Part shown: positions 1-9,260 of the stretch, piece after piece
How positions within the stretch are numbered: the stretch's first letter is position 1
Layout of the letters: every line of letters starts with the position of its first letter
From: Microcoleus sp. FACHB-68
GTDB lineage: Bacteria; Cyanobacteriota; Cyanobacteriia; Cyanobacteriales; Oscillatoriaceae
NCBI RefSeq assembly: GCF_014695715.1
Contig: NZ_JACJOT010000013.1
Span: forward strand, 1 to 64,000
Direction of reading: 5' to 3'
Length of the DNA stretch: 64,000 bases
Program-made: the position numbers and the translations under genes
The notes under the pieces: model-generated
Database searches by the model: none
What the model saw: the letters and a program-made list of their open reading frames with translations, nothing else
Told to the model about the DNA's origin: nothing

Positions 1-39
1 GATAATTTTCTGGCGCAGATCAAGACTGTAGGGTCTCAT
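1..39 (-). CDS. IS630-family transposase, N-terminal edge only
   Basis: Read on the minus strand, the first 39 bases start with ATG and give MRPYSLDLRQKII. This matches the usual N-terminus of IS630/Tc1-like transposases (M-x-P-Y-S-x-D-L-R-x-K-I), the start of a DNA-binding helix-turn-helix domain. The rest of the gene lies outside the window, so it is not known whether the element is intact. I could not identify the terminal inverted repeat or the TA target duplication between 40 and 216. The call rests on 13 residues only. Confidence 0.6.
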   Translation of the reverse strand, partial: MRPYSLDLRQKII

Positions 40-216
40 AGTTATTGTCAAGTCAAAGCCTTTTTACCTTTTCTTGCTCTCTATTCTACCTCATTCAATC
101 GAGAACCGTTATAGATAGTTATTAAACCTTGCAATAGTTACTTATAATAACTGCTTAAATAGGGTTGATTTAAATTAAAATAGTGAGTAGCCGAAATCAC
201 AACTAGGTGAAACTCT

Positions 217-927
217 ATGCAAGAGGAAATGACACTAGCTGAGCTAGCCGAGTATGGCGTGACGATTCCTCCGACAGAGGACGAACTTCCTTACGATGAC
301 GGGGTGCCTATGGAAAGCTTGCGCCATGTACTACAGATGGAGATGCTAATTCATCCATTGCGGCTGTTGTGGAAACAACGTCAGGATGTTTTTGTCGCCG
401 GCAATATGTTTGTGTATTTTAGTGAGGCACAGGTACGCAATCAAGACTTTCGAGGGCCAGATGTTTTTGTAGTGCTAGATGTGCCCAAGCGAGAGCGCAA
501 AAGTTGGGTCGTTTGGCAGGAGGGAAAAGGGCCAGACTTAGTAATTGAGTTGTTATCAGATAGTACAGCAGAAAAAGATAAAGGCGATAAAAAATTAATT
601 TATCAAAATCAGTTACGAGTGCCTGAATATTATTGGTTCGATCCCTATAGTGGCGAGTTGGCAGGTTTTGTTTTAGTGAGAGGGATTTATGAGCCGGTTG
701 AAATTGATGAACAAAATCGTTTGATTAGCCGGCATTTACAGTTAGCATTGGTGCGCTGGGAAGGAACTTATGCAGACGTAAATGCCGAGTGGTTGCGCTG
801 GGAAACGTTGGATGGGGTTTTGCTGCCAACACCCCAGGAAGAGGCTGAGGCAGCTCAACAGCGTACGGCGGAACTAGAAGCGCAATTAGCTCGTTATCGG
901 GAACGCTTTGGTGAATTGCCGGAGTGA
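217..927 (+). CDS. Uma2-family PD-(D/E)XK endonuclease-like protein
   Basis: 236 aa. The core carries RGPDVFVV and then GPDLVIELLSDST followed by a Lys-rich helix and VPEYYWFDP, the signature of the Uma2 (DUF820) family, which has a restriction-endonuclease-like PD-(D/E)XK fold and is greatly expanded in cyanobacteria. The C-terminus (about residues 205-230, QQRTAELEAQLARYRERF) is a short coiled coil typical of the family. The molecular role of Uma2 proteins is largely unknown; a nuclease or transposon-associated function is assumed from the fold. It stands alone, about 180 bp from the IS630 edge. The start at ATG 217 leaves the usual N-terminal length. Confidence 0.85.
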   Translation: MQEEMTLAELAEYGVTIPPTEDELPYDDGVPMESLRHVLQMEMLIHPLRLLWKQRQDVFVAGNMFVYFSEAQVRNQDFRGPDVFVVLDVPKRERKSWVVWQEGKGPDLVIELLSDSTAEKDKGDKKLIYQNQLRVPEYYWFDPYSGELAGFVLVRGIYEPVEIDEQNRLISRHLQLALVRWEGTYADVNAEWLRWETLDGVLLPTPQEEAEAAQQRTAELEAQLARYRERFGELPE

Positions 928-1033
928 ATTGTAAATAAGGCCGACAAATACCGGCTTTTAGTTTACTAAATCTGTTTTTGTGTTTAAGGAACAATAGACG
1001 CTATGGGTGAATGTACCCTCATTGCAGTTAAGA

Positions 1034-2191
1034 TTAAAGCCTTGCCAGCCATTTTCCTAAAGCTAGCTCAAGCAAATCTTCTAAAGATTTATAGGGTGAT
1101 TGAGTCACTTGCAATGTCCAATCTTCAAAAAAATCAAGTAAAGCAATTTCTTCATCGGTTATTGGCTTTGACTCAGAAATTTCTCGCGCAATTCTATTAG
1201 TTTCTTTACAGTATTGTCTGGTAGTAGGCCCATCAGTTGCTAAGCGGATCATCTTTCCATTTAATCTAAAAAAACTTTTAGCGGAACTTTGTGTTTGATG
1301 AGCTTTTCTGATTTTTTCTGTTAAATTGGCTATTACTTTTTTGCGTGAGGTTATCTTGGGGCCGATTCCCGTTACTACATACCCTTCGATTAAGGCAATT
1401 CCTTCCCAATTTGTCCAGATTCTTGCTCTACCTATTTTTTCACTTGTCAGACCTTTCAAAGGAAGCCACAAAAACATCAAAAAATTGCCTTTGCTATCAG
1501 CGCAGAACTCAGCACAGAATTTACTTGTTTTGCTATTTCCGTTTCCATACTTAATACTGCCAGCACCAGCCATTTCCTGCATACGCCTATCAAAAGTAAG
1601 AATTTTACGCCTAATTCTCAATATCTCTTCCTGTTGTTCAGGGGGGCATTTCATCAAGAGTTTCTGAAGTGCTTTAGGAGGAATAGGTATATCTTCTTCA
1701 TTTGGCTCTCTTTCCTGTTGAGGAATTTGTACTTGATAATTTTGGCCATTCTCCAGATTGATTAACTGCCAATTCAAACCTTCTTCTGTTTGACTTATGT
1801 GAAATTTTAAAAACTCAAATAAAAGGGAATGATACTTTCTATCTGTAAAGTTATCTCTGTGAAAACTCGGTTGAATTGCCACTAAATGAACAGGGTGTGT
1901 GTAGTCCACCTCTTGAGCAAAGGGTTTTTCTTCTAGCAATCCATCATAATAACGAGTTAGTTGCTGGACAATGTATCGATCTTCAGCATTTTTCAGCTCC
2001 AGCACCACTAACTGTTTATTCTTACCTAGGGCTAAAATGTCACAGAATTGACCGTTAATAGAGTATTGCCGCTTCAAGGGAGTTAAGCCTAATAGAGGCT
2101 CTAAATTGGCCCAAACGAAATCTTCTAGAGCCGCCTCACTGCCAAATTTCCACCCGAATCCAGTTTTCTTTAAGCTGACGTAACTAGACAT
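1034..2191 (-). CDS. NucS/DUF91-like PD-(D/E)XK endonuclease
   Basis: 385 aa. Residues about 19-75 contain the nuclease core: D51 in QFCDILAL and E65-x-K67 in VVLELKN, followed by an arginine- and tyrosine-rich helix (QQLTRYYDGL). This arrangement is the C-terminal catalytic domain of archaeal/actinobacterial NucS (mismatch-specific endonuclease), here at the N-terminus. The remainder (about 150-385) is a basic region I do not recognise; it contains KYGNGNSKTSKFCAEF and may bind nucleic acid. Cyanobacteria have many such single-domain DUF91 proteins of unproven function. The gene converges on the Uma2 gene. A role in repair or defence is inference from the fold. Confidence 0.7.
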   Translation of the reverse strand: MSSYVSLKKTGFGWKFGSEAALEDFVWANLEPLLGLTPLKRQYSINGQFCDILALGKNKQLVVLELKNAEDRYIVQQLTRYYDGLLEEKPFAQEVDYTHPVHLVAIQPSFHRDNFTDRKYHSLLFEFLKFHISQTEEGLNWQLINLENGQNYQVQIPQQEREPNEEDIPIPPKALQKLLMKCPPEQQEEILRIRRKILTFDRRMQEMAGAGSIKYGNGNSKTSKFCAEFCADSKGNFLMFLWLPLKGLTSEKIGRARIWTNWEGIALIEGYVVTGIGPKITSRKKVIANLTEKIRKAHQTQSSAKSFFRLNGKMIRLATDGPTTRQYCKETNRIAREISESKPITDEEIALLDFFEDWTLQVTQSPYKSLEDLLELALGKWLARL

Positions 2192-2272
2192 TTTGCACTG
2201 ACTTGAAAAAATCCCTATATTTAAACTATTCGATTCAGCCCAGTGTTGCCAATCTCAAGCCGGCATCTCTTT

Positions 2273-3301
2273 TTATTTAGCAACAGGCGTTACTGAAATT
2301 ATTTGAGTCTCTTCATCAATAATTATTTTCGCCGGCACAAATTGCTCAATCACCCAAGCATTTGTTGTTAAGTGAGTGCTAATTTCCGCCACTCGATACT
2401 GACTCGCCTCCGTTGCCAAAGCTGCCGGTAACAGCAACTGATCTGCCAAATGCACATCCACCGGCGCACCATTGTGATGAAAATCCAGTAATTCCTCAGC
2501 CGCTATTTCCGCTACCTTTTCAGCCGGCAACCCCACACGCCCGACTGCACCAAACCCAGCTAAACTCTTTTCATACTCAGCCGTTAAAAAAATCCCCGCA
2601 CCCGGTGCCACACCTCGTTCTCGCAACGCCTGCACGTTGGCGATGAGGTTTTGAGAGCGCAACAAATTCTCAGCACGGTTTGCCATCCGCTGCGGAATGT
2701 GAGACGCAAGTTCCGTAACCACCGCCAGTCCCCGAACCCGCCGCAAATTGCCTCGCTCGATTAAATTTAAACCACTCAAGCTGTTACCGCCACTTAACCG
2801 TAATTCCGCCTCTCCCCCGCCCTTGGGATACCAACCCCAAGCATTTAACCCCACCCTAGCCTCGACGCCCATCCCCGCAAGCACCGGCAGATAAACTTGT
2901 TCAATGTAAGTAAATGGGGGGCTAAAAGGAACGTGAGTGCCTCCCCGCAGCGTCACCACCGAGTCACCCGTCGTTAGCGCCAGAGGCAACAAAATCGTCT
3001 GCAAAATTAAAGTCAGCGCACCGGCTGTCATGACATCAAAGGTATACTGTCCTGCTCGCACAGAGCCGGTGGGTGTGAACTCCAACATCATCGAACCCAA
3101 CTTATCGCCTCGCAATTGGGCATTACAAATCGCGGCGGCTGCCCGCACGCAAGTTAAATGCTGGGCTGCCATTCCAGGCTTAGGGCGTCCCGCACGAATC
3201 CCTTCAATGCGGATAGGCGTGCCGGTGATCGCAGACAAACTCAGGGAAGTACGAAGAACCTGCCCGCCACCTTCACCATAAGAGCCATCAATGTGAATCA
3301 T
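2273..3301 (-). CDS. rtcA: RNA 3'-terminal phosphate cyclase
   Basis: 342 aa, the usual length. RtcA converts RNA 3'-phosphate ends to 2',3'-cyclic phosphates with ATP, through a covalent adenylyl-histidine. The N-terminus HIDGSYGEGGGQVLRTSLSL is the family hallmark; LRGGTHVPFSPPF follows in the middle and the VDVHLADQLLL segment holds the expected nucleophilic histidine (about H284). The fold alternates EPT-like repeats with an inserted domain. No rtcB or rtcR lies beside it, so the E. coli-type repair operon is not present here. The start is the only reasonable one because the family begins immediately before HIDG. Confidence 0.95.
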   Translation of the reverse strand: MIHIDGSYGEGGGQVLRTSLSLSAITGTPIRIEGIRAGRPKPGMAAQHLTCVRAAAAICNAQLRGDKLGSMMLEFTPTGSVRAGQYTFDVMTAGALTLILQTILLPLALTTGDSVVTLRGGTHVPFSPPFTYIEQVYLPVLAGMGVEARVGLNAWGWYPKGGGEAELRLSGGNSLSGLNLIERGNLRRVRGLAVVTELASHIPQRMANRAENLLRSQNLIANVQALRERGVAPGAGIFLTAEYEKSLAGFGAVGRVGLPAEKVAEIAAEELLDFHHNGAPVDVHLADQLLLPAALATEASQYRVAEISTHLTTNAWVIEQFVPAKIIIDEETQIISVTPVAK

Positions 3302-3753
3302 AAAAATTTTTTTGTTTGGTTAATTACAACTATTTTGCCTTGACCGCAATTTGTCTTTTATCGCTCATCTCAAAATCAGATAATATAATCTCATTCCATT
3401 TTGTGTTAAAATCGCGAGCAAATTTCTCAGAAACTCACCTTCAAAAGTTTTAACTTTCTTCCTCTACAAAGTTCTTTAAGTAGGAAGCGAGGAATCAGCA
3501 ACTGAGCATTTAATAGCAAAGCCGGTTTTGATACCGGACTAAAAATCCTGGCAGGATCAAGTTGTGTATCAAACTTAGATTTGCCACAACGCTGCAATTG
3601 CTGCAAACGAAAACAGTTCTCGATCCATCACCTCATCTCCCACTCTCCCCCTCATCCGCCGCTGAATCTAGCTGCCACAACAACCCGAAGCAGGACAAAG
3701 ACATTTCACCCGTATGATGGAAAAAGAAACAGGCAAGATTTGAACGGCTTAAC
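3302..3753 (+). other. Intergenic region, 452 bp
   Basis: Spacer between the divergent rtcA and tab2-like genes, so both promoters should lie here. A TATAAT hexamer sits at 3384-3389 without a clear -35 box. A small hairpin (CCGGT/ACCGG) lies near 3525-3540. A pyrimidine-rich stretch runs near 3625-3660. I see no credible gene. Confidence 0.5.
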
Positions 3754-4635
3754 ATGGCAACGGTTTGGGAATTAGATTTCTACTCTCGGCCTATTTTGGA
3801 CGAGCAACAAAAAAAGCTTTGGGAACTTGTCGTGTGCGAAAGTCCTTTGGACACGCGCCGCGCCCCAGAGTCGCTGTTTCGCTACGCGCAGTTTTGTCCC
3901 AGTAGCCAGGTCAATTCTGCTTGGTTGCGGGCAGCACTTGAAGAAGCGATCTCTAAAGCACCGGCACCGCCGGCAAAAATTCGCTTCTTTCGCCGGCAGA
4001 TGAATAACATGATCCTCAAAGCGTGCAAAGAGTTGGGGCTTGATGCCAAACCCAGCCGGCACACAATTGCACTGCATCGGTGGCTGCAGCAGCGGATGCA
4101 AGAGGTTTATCCCAAGGAAGCCGGTTTTCAGCTGATGGCACCGGCAGCGTCTGTCCGCATGGAATCACCGGCACCGCGAGCTTTGCCAGACGCCTTAGTT
4201 GGCCAGAAGTGGGCCTTTGTCACCTTAGAAGCCAGCGCCTTTGAGGAGATGCACGAGTGGGAAATTGACTTCGGCGAAGCTTTCCCAATTTTAGGCGAAC
4301 ACAGCTTAGTGCCCCAATTGACGCCAGAAACTCCCATTCCTGGCCTCATCATTTTCTCACCCAGAGCCTTAGCCTTAGCCGGCTGGATTTCCGGGCTAGA
4401 GTTGGCTTTCCTCAAAGTTGACCTCAACTCACCCGCCCGAATCGTGTTGGAAACAGGTGCCAGTGACCGATGGATTCTGGCCAACCTCACCAACCCGCAA
4501 CTCCAAGCAGAGGCGAAAGGATTTGACGACGCCAAGCAAAAAGCACAAATGGTGCATTTTTTAGCAGTCCAGTCCAGCCCGCAATCAGAATCTTTTGCCG
4601 GATTTTGGCTGTTAGAGGAACTCAATCTATCGTAA
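3754..4635 (+). CDS. Tab2/Atab2-family RNA-binding protein
   Basis: 293 aa. The N-terminus (MATVWELDFYSRPILDEQQK, then KLWELVVCES) and the block AKIRFFRRQMNNMILKACKE are diagnostic for the Tab2/Atab2 (DUF1092) family. In Chlamydomonas and Arabidopsis these proteins bind psaB/photosystem mRNA leaders and are needed for photosystem I (and II) translation; cyanobacterial members are assumed to act on photosystem expression. A conserved tail includes LILANL and a C-terminal FAGFWLLEELNLS. It is full length and read alone. The link to photosystem synthesis is by family, not by neighbours. Confidence 0.9.
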   Translation: MATVWELDFYSRPILDEQQKKLWELVVCESPLDTRRAPESLFRYAQFCPSSQVNSAWLRAALEEAISKAPAPPAKIRFFRRQMNNMILKACKELGLDAKPSRHTIALHRWLQQRMQEVYPKEAGFQLMAPAASVRMESPAPRALPDALVGQKWAFVTLEASAFEEMHEWEIDFGEAFPILGEHSLVPQLTPETPIPGLIIFSPRALALAGWISGLELAFLKVDLNSPARIVLETGASDRWILANLTNPQLQAEAKGFDDAKQKAQMVHFLAVQSSPQSESFAGFWLLEELNLS

Positions 4636-4885
4636 AGTGATTTCAGTGCAATTAGCTGTTAGCTGTTAGATCGGGTTTGTAAAGTACCTGGCGATTAAAA
4701 ATCGCGACCATATAAGCAAAGTCACTTTAAGCGGACTGTGGATATAAAACCAGTGTCCCTTAGAATGTTTTGTTCGTGTGGCCGCCAAATTCATTTGCTT
4801 TTATCGACAGGAAACATACTTTACCCACATCCGATTGACAGTTGCCTAATGGTTAATTGCTAACAGCTAATCGCTAAAAATTGAT

Positions 4886-6196
4886 ATGGGTTCTGAGAAT
4901 TTGCAACTAGAAGCGTCGGCAGAACAGCTGCTGGAATTAGCGGCAAAATCAGGGGCGGAAGCTGCTGAGGTATTTCAATCGCGATCGCTATCGCGACCCG
5001 TGTTTTTTGAAGCCAACCGGCTCAAACAGTTAGAAAGCGCCCAATCTGAAGGGACGGCGCTGAGGCTGTGGCGCGGGGGGCGTCCGGGGCTAGCCGTTGC
5101 CTACGGGCCGGTGGATGCCCAAAACTTAGTGGATCGTGCCATTGCCCTCAGTCAGCTTAATCAACCGGAAAATATAGAACTCACCGCAGCTCAAGCATCT
5201 TCTTACCCCGATGTAGGAGAAGCGGTGCCGGTTGAGGTGCTGGTGAATTGGGGCAAAGAAGCAATTGCCTTGGTTCGCGACCCTTATCCAGAGGTTTTGT
5301 GTAGCGCTGAGTGGGATTGTGAAGTCGAAAGCACTCGCCTGCTCAACTCGCTTGGCTTAGATTGCAGTTACACCGACACCACACTCAGTTGTTACCTCTC
5401 CGGTGAATGGGTGCGCGGCGATGATTTTTTGAGTGTTGGCGACGGTCAAACCCAGCGGGGACACCTAGAACCGGCAATCCTCGCCCAGCGAATTTTGCAG
5501 CGGTTAGATTGGTCAAAGGAAAATGTGCCATCGCCGACAGGTCGTGTGCCGGTGTTGTTTACCTCTAAAGCTGCTGATATGCTTTGGGGTACAGTCCAGG
5601 CCGCTCTTAATGGCAAACTGGTTATCGAAAAATCCTCGCCTTGGAGTGATCACCTTGGCGAAGCTGTGATTTCCAACGCCCTTACCATTTTCCAAGACCC
5701 AGATGTCGGCCCGTTTAGCTGCCCTTTTGACGATGAAGGCACGCCAACGCACTCTCTAGTCTTTATTCAAAATGGCATTTTGCAGCTGTTCTACACCGAT
5801 CACACCACGGGACGAATTTTAGGTAACGGCACCACCGGCAACGGATTTCGCCCCGGTTTAGGCAGTTATCCCACGCCAGGTTTATTTAATTTACTCATAC
5901 AACCCGGATCGCGAGACTTAGAGCAACTGATCGCCCAGCTAGATGACGCCATTGTGGTGGATCAAATGCTGGGTGGCGGTGCCGGCCTGTCTGGCGACTT
6001 TTCGATTAATGTCGATCTCGGCTACCGAATTAAAAACGGCGAAATTATCGGTCGCGTTAAAGACACTATGGTAGCCGGCAACGTTTATACCGCCCTGAAG
6101 CAAGTGCTCGAACTTGGCAGTGATGCCGACTGGAACGGCGCTTGTTACACGCCCTCTATTATTGTGGAGGGGCTGTCTACTACCGGCAGGAGTTAA
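4886..6196 (+). CDS. TldD/PmbA-family protein (TldE/PmbA-like subunit)
   Basis: 436 aa. The protein follows the TldD/PmbA pattern: an N-terminal domain with GAEAAEVF, a middle block around RVPVLFTSKAADML, and a C-terminal beta-rich half with HTTGRILGNGTTGNGFRP, GGGAGLSGDFSINVDLGYRI and TMVAGNVY. The HExxxH zinc motif of the TldD catalytic subunit is absent, so this is the PmbA/TldE-like partner. The E. coli heterodimer proteolyses microcin B17 precursor and CcdA; the cyanobacterial substrate is unknown. The TldD partner is not in this window. It follows the tab2-like gene after 250 bp on the same strand. Confidence 0.88.
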   Translation: MGSENLQLEASAEQLLELAAKSGAEAAEVFQSRSLSRPVFFEANRLKQLESAQSEGTALRLWRGGRPGLAVAYGPVDAQNLVDRAIALSQLNQPENIELTAAQASSYPDVGEAVPVEVLVNWGKEAIALVRDPYPEVLCSAEWDCEVESTRLLNSLGLDCSYTDTTLSCYLSGEWVRGDDFLSVGDGQTQRGHLEPAILAQRILQRLDWSKENVPSPTGRVPVLFTSKAADMLWGTVQAALNGKLVIEKSSPWSDHLGEAVISNALTIFQDPDVGPFSCPFDDEGTPTHSLVFIQNGILQLFYTDHTTGRILGNGTTGNGFRPGLGSYPTPGLFNLLIQPGSRDLEQLIAQLDDAIVVDQMLGGGAGLSGDFSINVDLGYRIKNGEIIGRVKDTMVAGNVYTALKQVLELGSDADWNGACYTPSIIVEGLSTTGRS

Positions 6197-6198
6197 GG

Positions 6199-6250
6199 GG
6201 AATGGGGCATTCGGGCATAGGGCATGGGGCATGGGGCATGGGATTAGGGG
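6199..6250. repeat. Heptameric STRR (GGGCATG-type)
   Basis: Just after the TldE-like gene a run of degenerate 7-mers (GGGGCAT / GGGCATA / GGGCATG) covers about 50 bp. It is a short tandemly repeated repetitive (STRR) sequence of the kind common between cyanobacterial genes. The complement of this unit (CATGCCC / CATTGCC) recurs at 51180-51238. Confidence 0.75.
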
Positions 6251-6310
6251 CTGAAAAATCCCTATTGCCGGCTTGATAATGCAGCCCCACACAACCTGAA
6301 ACCGGCGCTT

Positions 6311-7588
6311 TTACCCCTCCAGCCGGCTGCGCCACTCTTCTGTTTTTTCTAGTAAGTCGCTTTGTGAGATCGAACTTTGCTCTCCTGTGGCCAACCACTT
6401 GAGCTGCACAGTCTGACTCTCAGCCTCTGCATCGCCTAACACCAAACAAGCCTTCGCCCCACTGCGATCAGCCCGTTTAAATTGCTTGCCAAACGCACTG
6501 CCGCTTAAGTCTAATTCCACACTAAAGCCGGCACCGCGTAGCTTTTGAGCAAGTGTTAAGCCTTGTGCTTCTGCGCCATCGCCTCTGGAAACTAGATAAA
6601 AATCTAGTGCCGGTGTCGTCTGAGTTTGCAACTGTTGCAGCAGGATAATCAAGCGTTCCATCCCGATTGCCCAGCCGACAGCCGGTGTTTGTGGCCCACC
6701 CAATTCGGCCACCAAGCCATCATAGCGCCCACCACCGCAGACCGTGGCTTGAGCACCTAAATCATCTGACTGAATTTCAAATGCCGTGTGGGTGTAATAA
6801 TCTAACCCTCGCACCAGCCGGGGATTGAGTTCGTAAGCAATTCCCAAATCGCTTAATAACTGTCGCACCTGATCGAAGTGCCGGCGCGACTCATCACCCA
6901 GATAATCCAAAATACTGGGTGCATCCTTGGCAATTTCTTGGGTGCGTTCCACCTTACTATCTAAAATTCGCAGAGGATTACGAGTCAGCCGGTCTTGGGA
7001 ATCCGGATCTAAGGCTTCTTTGAAGGGTGTTAAATAGTCGATTAAAGCTTGCCGGTAGCGCTGCCGGTCTTCTGGATTTCCTACAGAGTTAAGGGATAGG
7101 CGCAGATTCTTCAGTCCCAGGGTTTGCAAAATGTCAGTTGCCAGCGCAATTACCTCCGCATCCGCCCTGGAATCAGCGCTGCCTAAAACCTCCACCCCAA
7201 TCTGATGAAATTGCCGTTGCCGGCCTGCTTGTGGGTTTTCGTAGCGAAACATCGGGCCGGTGTACCAAAGACGCTGAACGCCGCCTTGGGCGTAGAGACT
7301 ATTTTGGATAAAAGCCCGCACCACGCCAGCAGTTCCTTCGGGACGCAGGGTAAGGGAACGGGGGGGAGTCGCTTTGTCGTTGAAGGTGTACATTTCCTTC
7401 CCCACAACATCTGTGGCTTCCCCTATTCCCCGCTCAAACAGCGCTGTATCCTCAAAAATGGGAGTGCGAATTTCCCGATAAGCGGCGCTGTTCAAAATTT
7501 TTCGCGCCACAAATTCGACCCGCTGCCAATAGCCAATTTCTTCGGGCAGGATGTCCCGCGTTCCCCTTAATGCTTGAATTGCGCCCAT
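6311..7588 (-). CDS. hisS: Histidyl-tRNA synthetase
   Basis: 425 aa, normal class II HisRS length. It charges tRNA-His with histidine. The start [17 protein letters not shown] is the conserved N-terminus; motif 2 is [16 protein letters not shown], the histidine-binding loop [14 protein letters not shown] and CGGGRYDGL follow, motif 3 is [10 protein letters not shown], and the C-terminal anticodon-binding domain spans about 325-425 ([14 protein letters not shown] onward). It is separated from the downstream-facing TldE-like gene by a short repeat region and from the small genes upstream by another STRR, so it is probably transcribed on its own. Confidence 0.97.
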   Translation of the reverse strand: MGAIQALRGTRDILPEEIGYWQRVEFVARKILNSAAYREIRTPIFEDTALFERGIGEATDVVGKEMYTFNDKATPPRSLTLRPEGTAGVVRAFIQNSLYAQGGVQRLWYTGPMFRYENPQAGRQRQFHQIGVEVLGSADSRADAEVIALATDILQTLGLKNLRLSLNSVGNPEDRQRYRQALIDYLTPFKEALDPDSQDRLTRNPLRILDSKVERTQEIAKDAPSILDYLGDESRRHFDQVRQLLSDLGIAYELNPRLVRGLDYYTHTAFEIQSDDLGAQATVCGGGRYDGLVAELGGPQTPAVGWAIGMERLIILLQQLQTQTTPALDFYLVSRGDGAEAQGLTLAQKLRGAGFSVELDLSGSAFGKQFKRADRSGAKACLVLGDAEAESQTVQLKWLATGEQSSISQSDLLEKTEEWRSRLEG

Positions 7589-7649
7589 TACTCAAAAGTA
7601 AAATGTCAAAAGTCAAAAGTCAGCCAAAGAAGTGAAAAGCTAAACGTTA

Positions 7650-7724
7650 GTCCTGAGTCTTGAGTCCTGAGTTCTAAGTTCTGAGTGAATTTTTCAGTTC
7701 TTAGTCCCTAGTCCCCAGTCCTGA
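7650..7724. repeat. Heptameric STRR (GTCCTGA-type)
   Basis: Two runs of 7-mers: 7650-7684 (GTCCTGA, GTCTTGA, GTCCTGA, GTTCTAA, GTTCTGA) and 7697-7724 (GTTCTTA, GTCCCTA, GTCCCCA, GTCCTGA). They lie upstream of hisS. The same unit recurs perfectly at 51107-51148. Confidence 0.8.
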
Positions 7725-7740
7725 GCAAATTTCTCAGTTC

Positions 7741-8037
7741 CTAGTGCCTATTCACTTCCAAAGCTCCATAGCGATTGCTATAGTAAGCTAAAATCCGATC
7801 CACTTGCTGACGATCAGCCCAATCAACGGTTTCGGCGTACTGAATCCACAAACCCCCAACTTGACTTTGACTATAATCAAACTGCTGGGACTGTTGGGGT
7901 GTCAAACCCGTTTCCACGCCGGCGACTTGACGCAAATGCGCCGCGATTTCCCGGTACACGGCTAAAGGCAGTCGCGGCCATTGGACTTCGTACCGCAGCT
8001 GTTTTTCCCCAGCGGTCTGCAGTGTTTGCTCGCTCAT
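7741..8037 (-). CDS. Conserved hypothetical cyanobacterial protein
   Basis: 98 aa, acidic, no signal peptide or membrane segment. The middle (YEVQWPRLPLAVYREIAAHL, then RQVAGVETGL) and the tail (WADRQQVDRILAYYSNRYG) look like a compact globular domain; I recognise it only as a type of small conserved cyanobacterial protein without known function. It starts 12 bp after the PedR-like gene ends, on the same strand, so the two are very likely co-transcribed, which hints at a redox- or light-linked role (inference). Confidence 0.75.
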   Translation of the reverse strand: MSEQTLQTAGEKQLRYEVQWPRLPLAVYREIAAHLRQVAGVETGLTPQQSQQFDYSQSQVGGLWIQYAETVDWADRQQVDRILAYYSNRYGALEVNRH

Positions 8038-8049
8038 GCTACAAACTGC

Positions 8050-8352
8050 TCACTCTTGCTCCACAACCACCTCATTATGAGTGCTAGGCAGGGGAATTAT
8101 GCAACAGTTGACTTCATTAATACAAACCTTACCCGATTGCAAAGCCCACCGCACCAAGGCCACACGGTTATGAGTCGCCGTTTTGGTCAAGATATTGCTG
8201 ATATGATTATCAACCGTGCGTTTGCTGATTTCTAGCTGCTCGGCAATCTCTTGGTTTGTCAAGCCCGCAGCTACCAATTCAACAACTTGCAACTCTCTGA
8301 GGGAAAGGGACGCATGGTTCTGAGACTCGACGCCAGCCATAACGCATTCCAA
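8050..8352 (-). CDS. PedR-like small LuxR-type transcriptional regulator
   Basis: 100 aa, almost only a LuxR/GerE DNA-binding domain: LSLRELQVVELVAAGLTNQE, then IAEQLEISKRTVDNHISNIL and RVALVRWAL (about residues 15-72). There is no receiver domain. Length, a cysteine-bearing tail (VCINEVNCCII) and cyanobacterial origin match PedR (Ssl0564 of Synechocystis), a regulator that responds to photosynthetic electron transport through thioredoxin-reducible cysteines. The tail cysteines here (about residues 76, 81, 82) are candidates for that switch. ATG 8352 and an internal ATG 5 codons on are both possible starts. First gene of a two-gene unit with the 98-aa protein. Confidence 0.8.
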   Translation of the reverse strand: MECVMAGVESQNHASLSLRELQVVELVAAGLTNQEIAEQLEISKRTVDNHISNILTKTATHNRVALVRWALQSGKVCINEVNCCIIPLPSTHNEVVVEQE

Positions 8353-9260
8353 GCTCTGTAGATTTACCTATCATTTTAGTATTTCTTATGGGATATAGGC
8401 AAAAACTTACATCAGGAGAATTGAAAGCTGGAATTTTTGAACGCGTCAAAGCCCAAAATTTTCAAAGCGTGGCGTAGAAAGGGCTAAGAACTCCTGAGTG
8501 TACCTTTCTATCCTCCTGGCTTTAGGTACGGGTGTTGCCGCCGGCAGTCTGACTCCGTATCGATTAACACATAAGATTTAATTATAAAAATGCGGGATTT
8601 TCTGTTTTTGCTGATTTCCCGTTGTTTAGCTCGGTTGTGGCAAGCCTTTTAAAGGCGAGTCATTATGGCTGTGAGTATGAATAAAAGGCGGGTTTATGGA
8701 GCAATCGGAGGCGCTATCAGCCTAACTTGGCTTATATACCGTTGTTTTACTGCCGGCAGGCTCAGGTGTTACAGCTACAGGTGTGACATCGTGCTTATTT
8801 GTAAGTGCCGGCTTTCTCTGAACTGCACAAGTTAAAGCATTGGCCCTGATAAAGCAGGCCGGTTTTGCCTAGCAATAGTATTTACAGATGCTGAGTCTGG
8901 TTAATAAATAGCCAAAATTTGGCCCACGTGCAACGGCTGATTTGCAAGCTGTCTTTTCCCGCTATCCTTCTGGGGAGTGAGAGCAAAAGCAGCAAATGTG
9001 ACCCAGCAGTCTCATCCGCGCAGAGTTAATTGGGATTAATCAAAAGGAAGTCATCAAAAAAGACAGTTTGAAAGCCTTGCTGATTAAAGCTTCTCAGATA
9101 AATCCTGAACTTTACCAAGGTTCCCCTTTAGAGTTTACCGCAAACTTTTTTTGAGCGTTTAACGCTGCAATGGGAGTAGAGGGTGTTTCTATCTCTAGAT
9201 TGATTTCTTTTTTAAAGGCAATTGATACATTTAGTTAAGAGATTCAGTGGAGTTAAATTT
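8353..9260. other. Large intergenic region, about 0.9 kb
   Basis: Apart from the small reading frame listed at 8665, no strong gene is seen. A 20-codon ORF (ATG 8590, MRDFLFLLISRCLARLWQAF) precedes it. Around 9002-9154 a stop-free stretch without a start codon reads ...SLIRAELIGINQKEVIKK..., which may be a decayed gene end. The promoter of the PedR-like gene and that of the gene at 9261 should both be here. Confidence 0.4.
8665..8835 (+). pseudogene. Small membrane protein, possibly frameshifted
   Basis: ATG 8665 opens a 56-codon frame starting MAVSMNKRRVYGAIGGAISL, then a hydrophobic stretch. In the given frame the second half becomes Cys/Arg-rich and unlike a protein (RCYSYRCDIVLICKC). Shifting by one base near 8731-8737 gives a smooth continuation YTVVLLPAGSGVTATGV and ends at 8821 with SAGFL, which looks like a second membrane segment. 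I therefore suspect a two-segment small membrane protein broken by a single-base insertion, or a sequencing error. It has no recognised family. Confidence 0.3.

Noticed and set aside
1003-1200. Plus-strand 65-aa frame
   Set aside because: It lies antisense to the NucS-like gene and has no homology or ribosome-binding signal.
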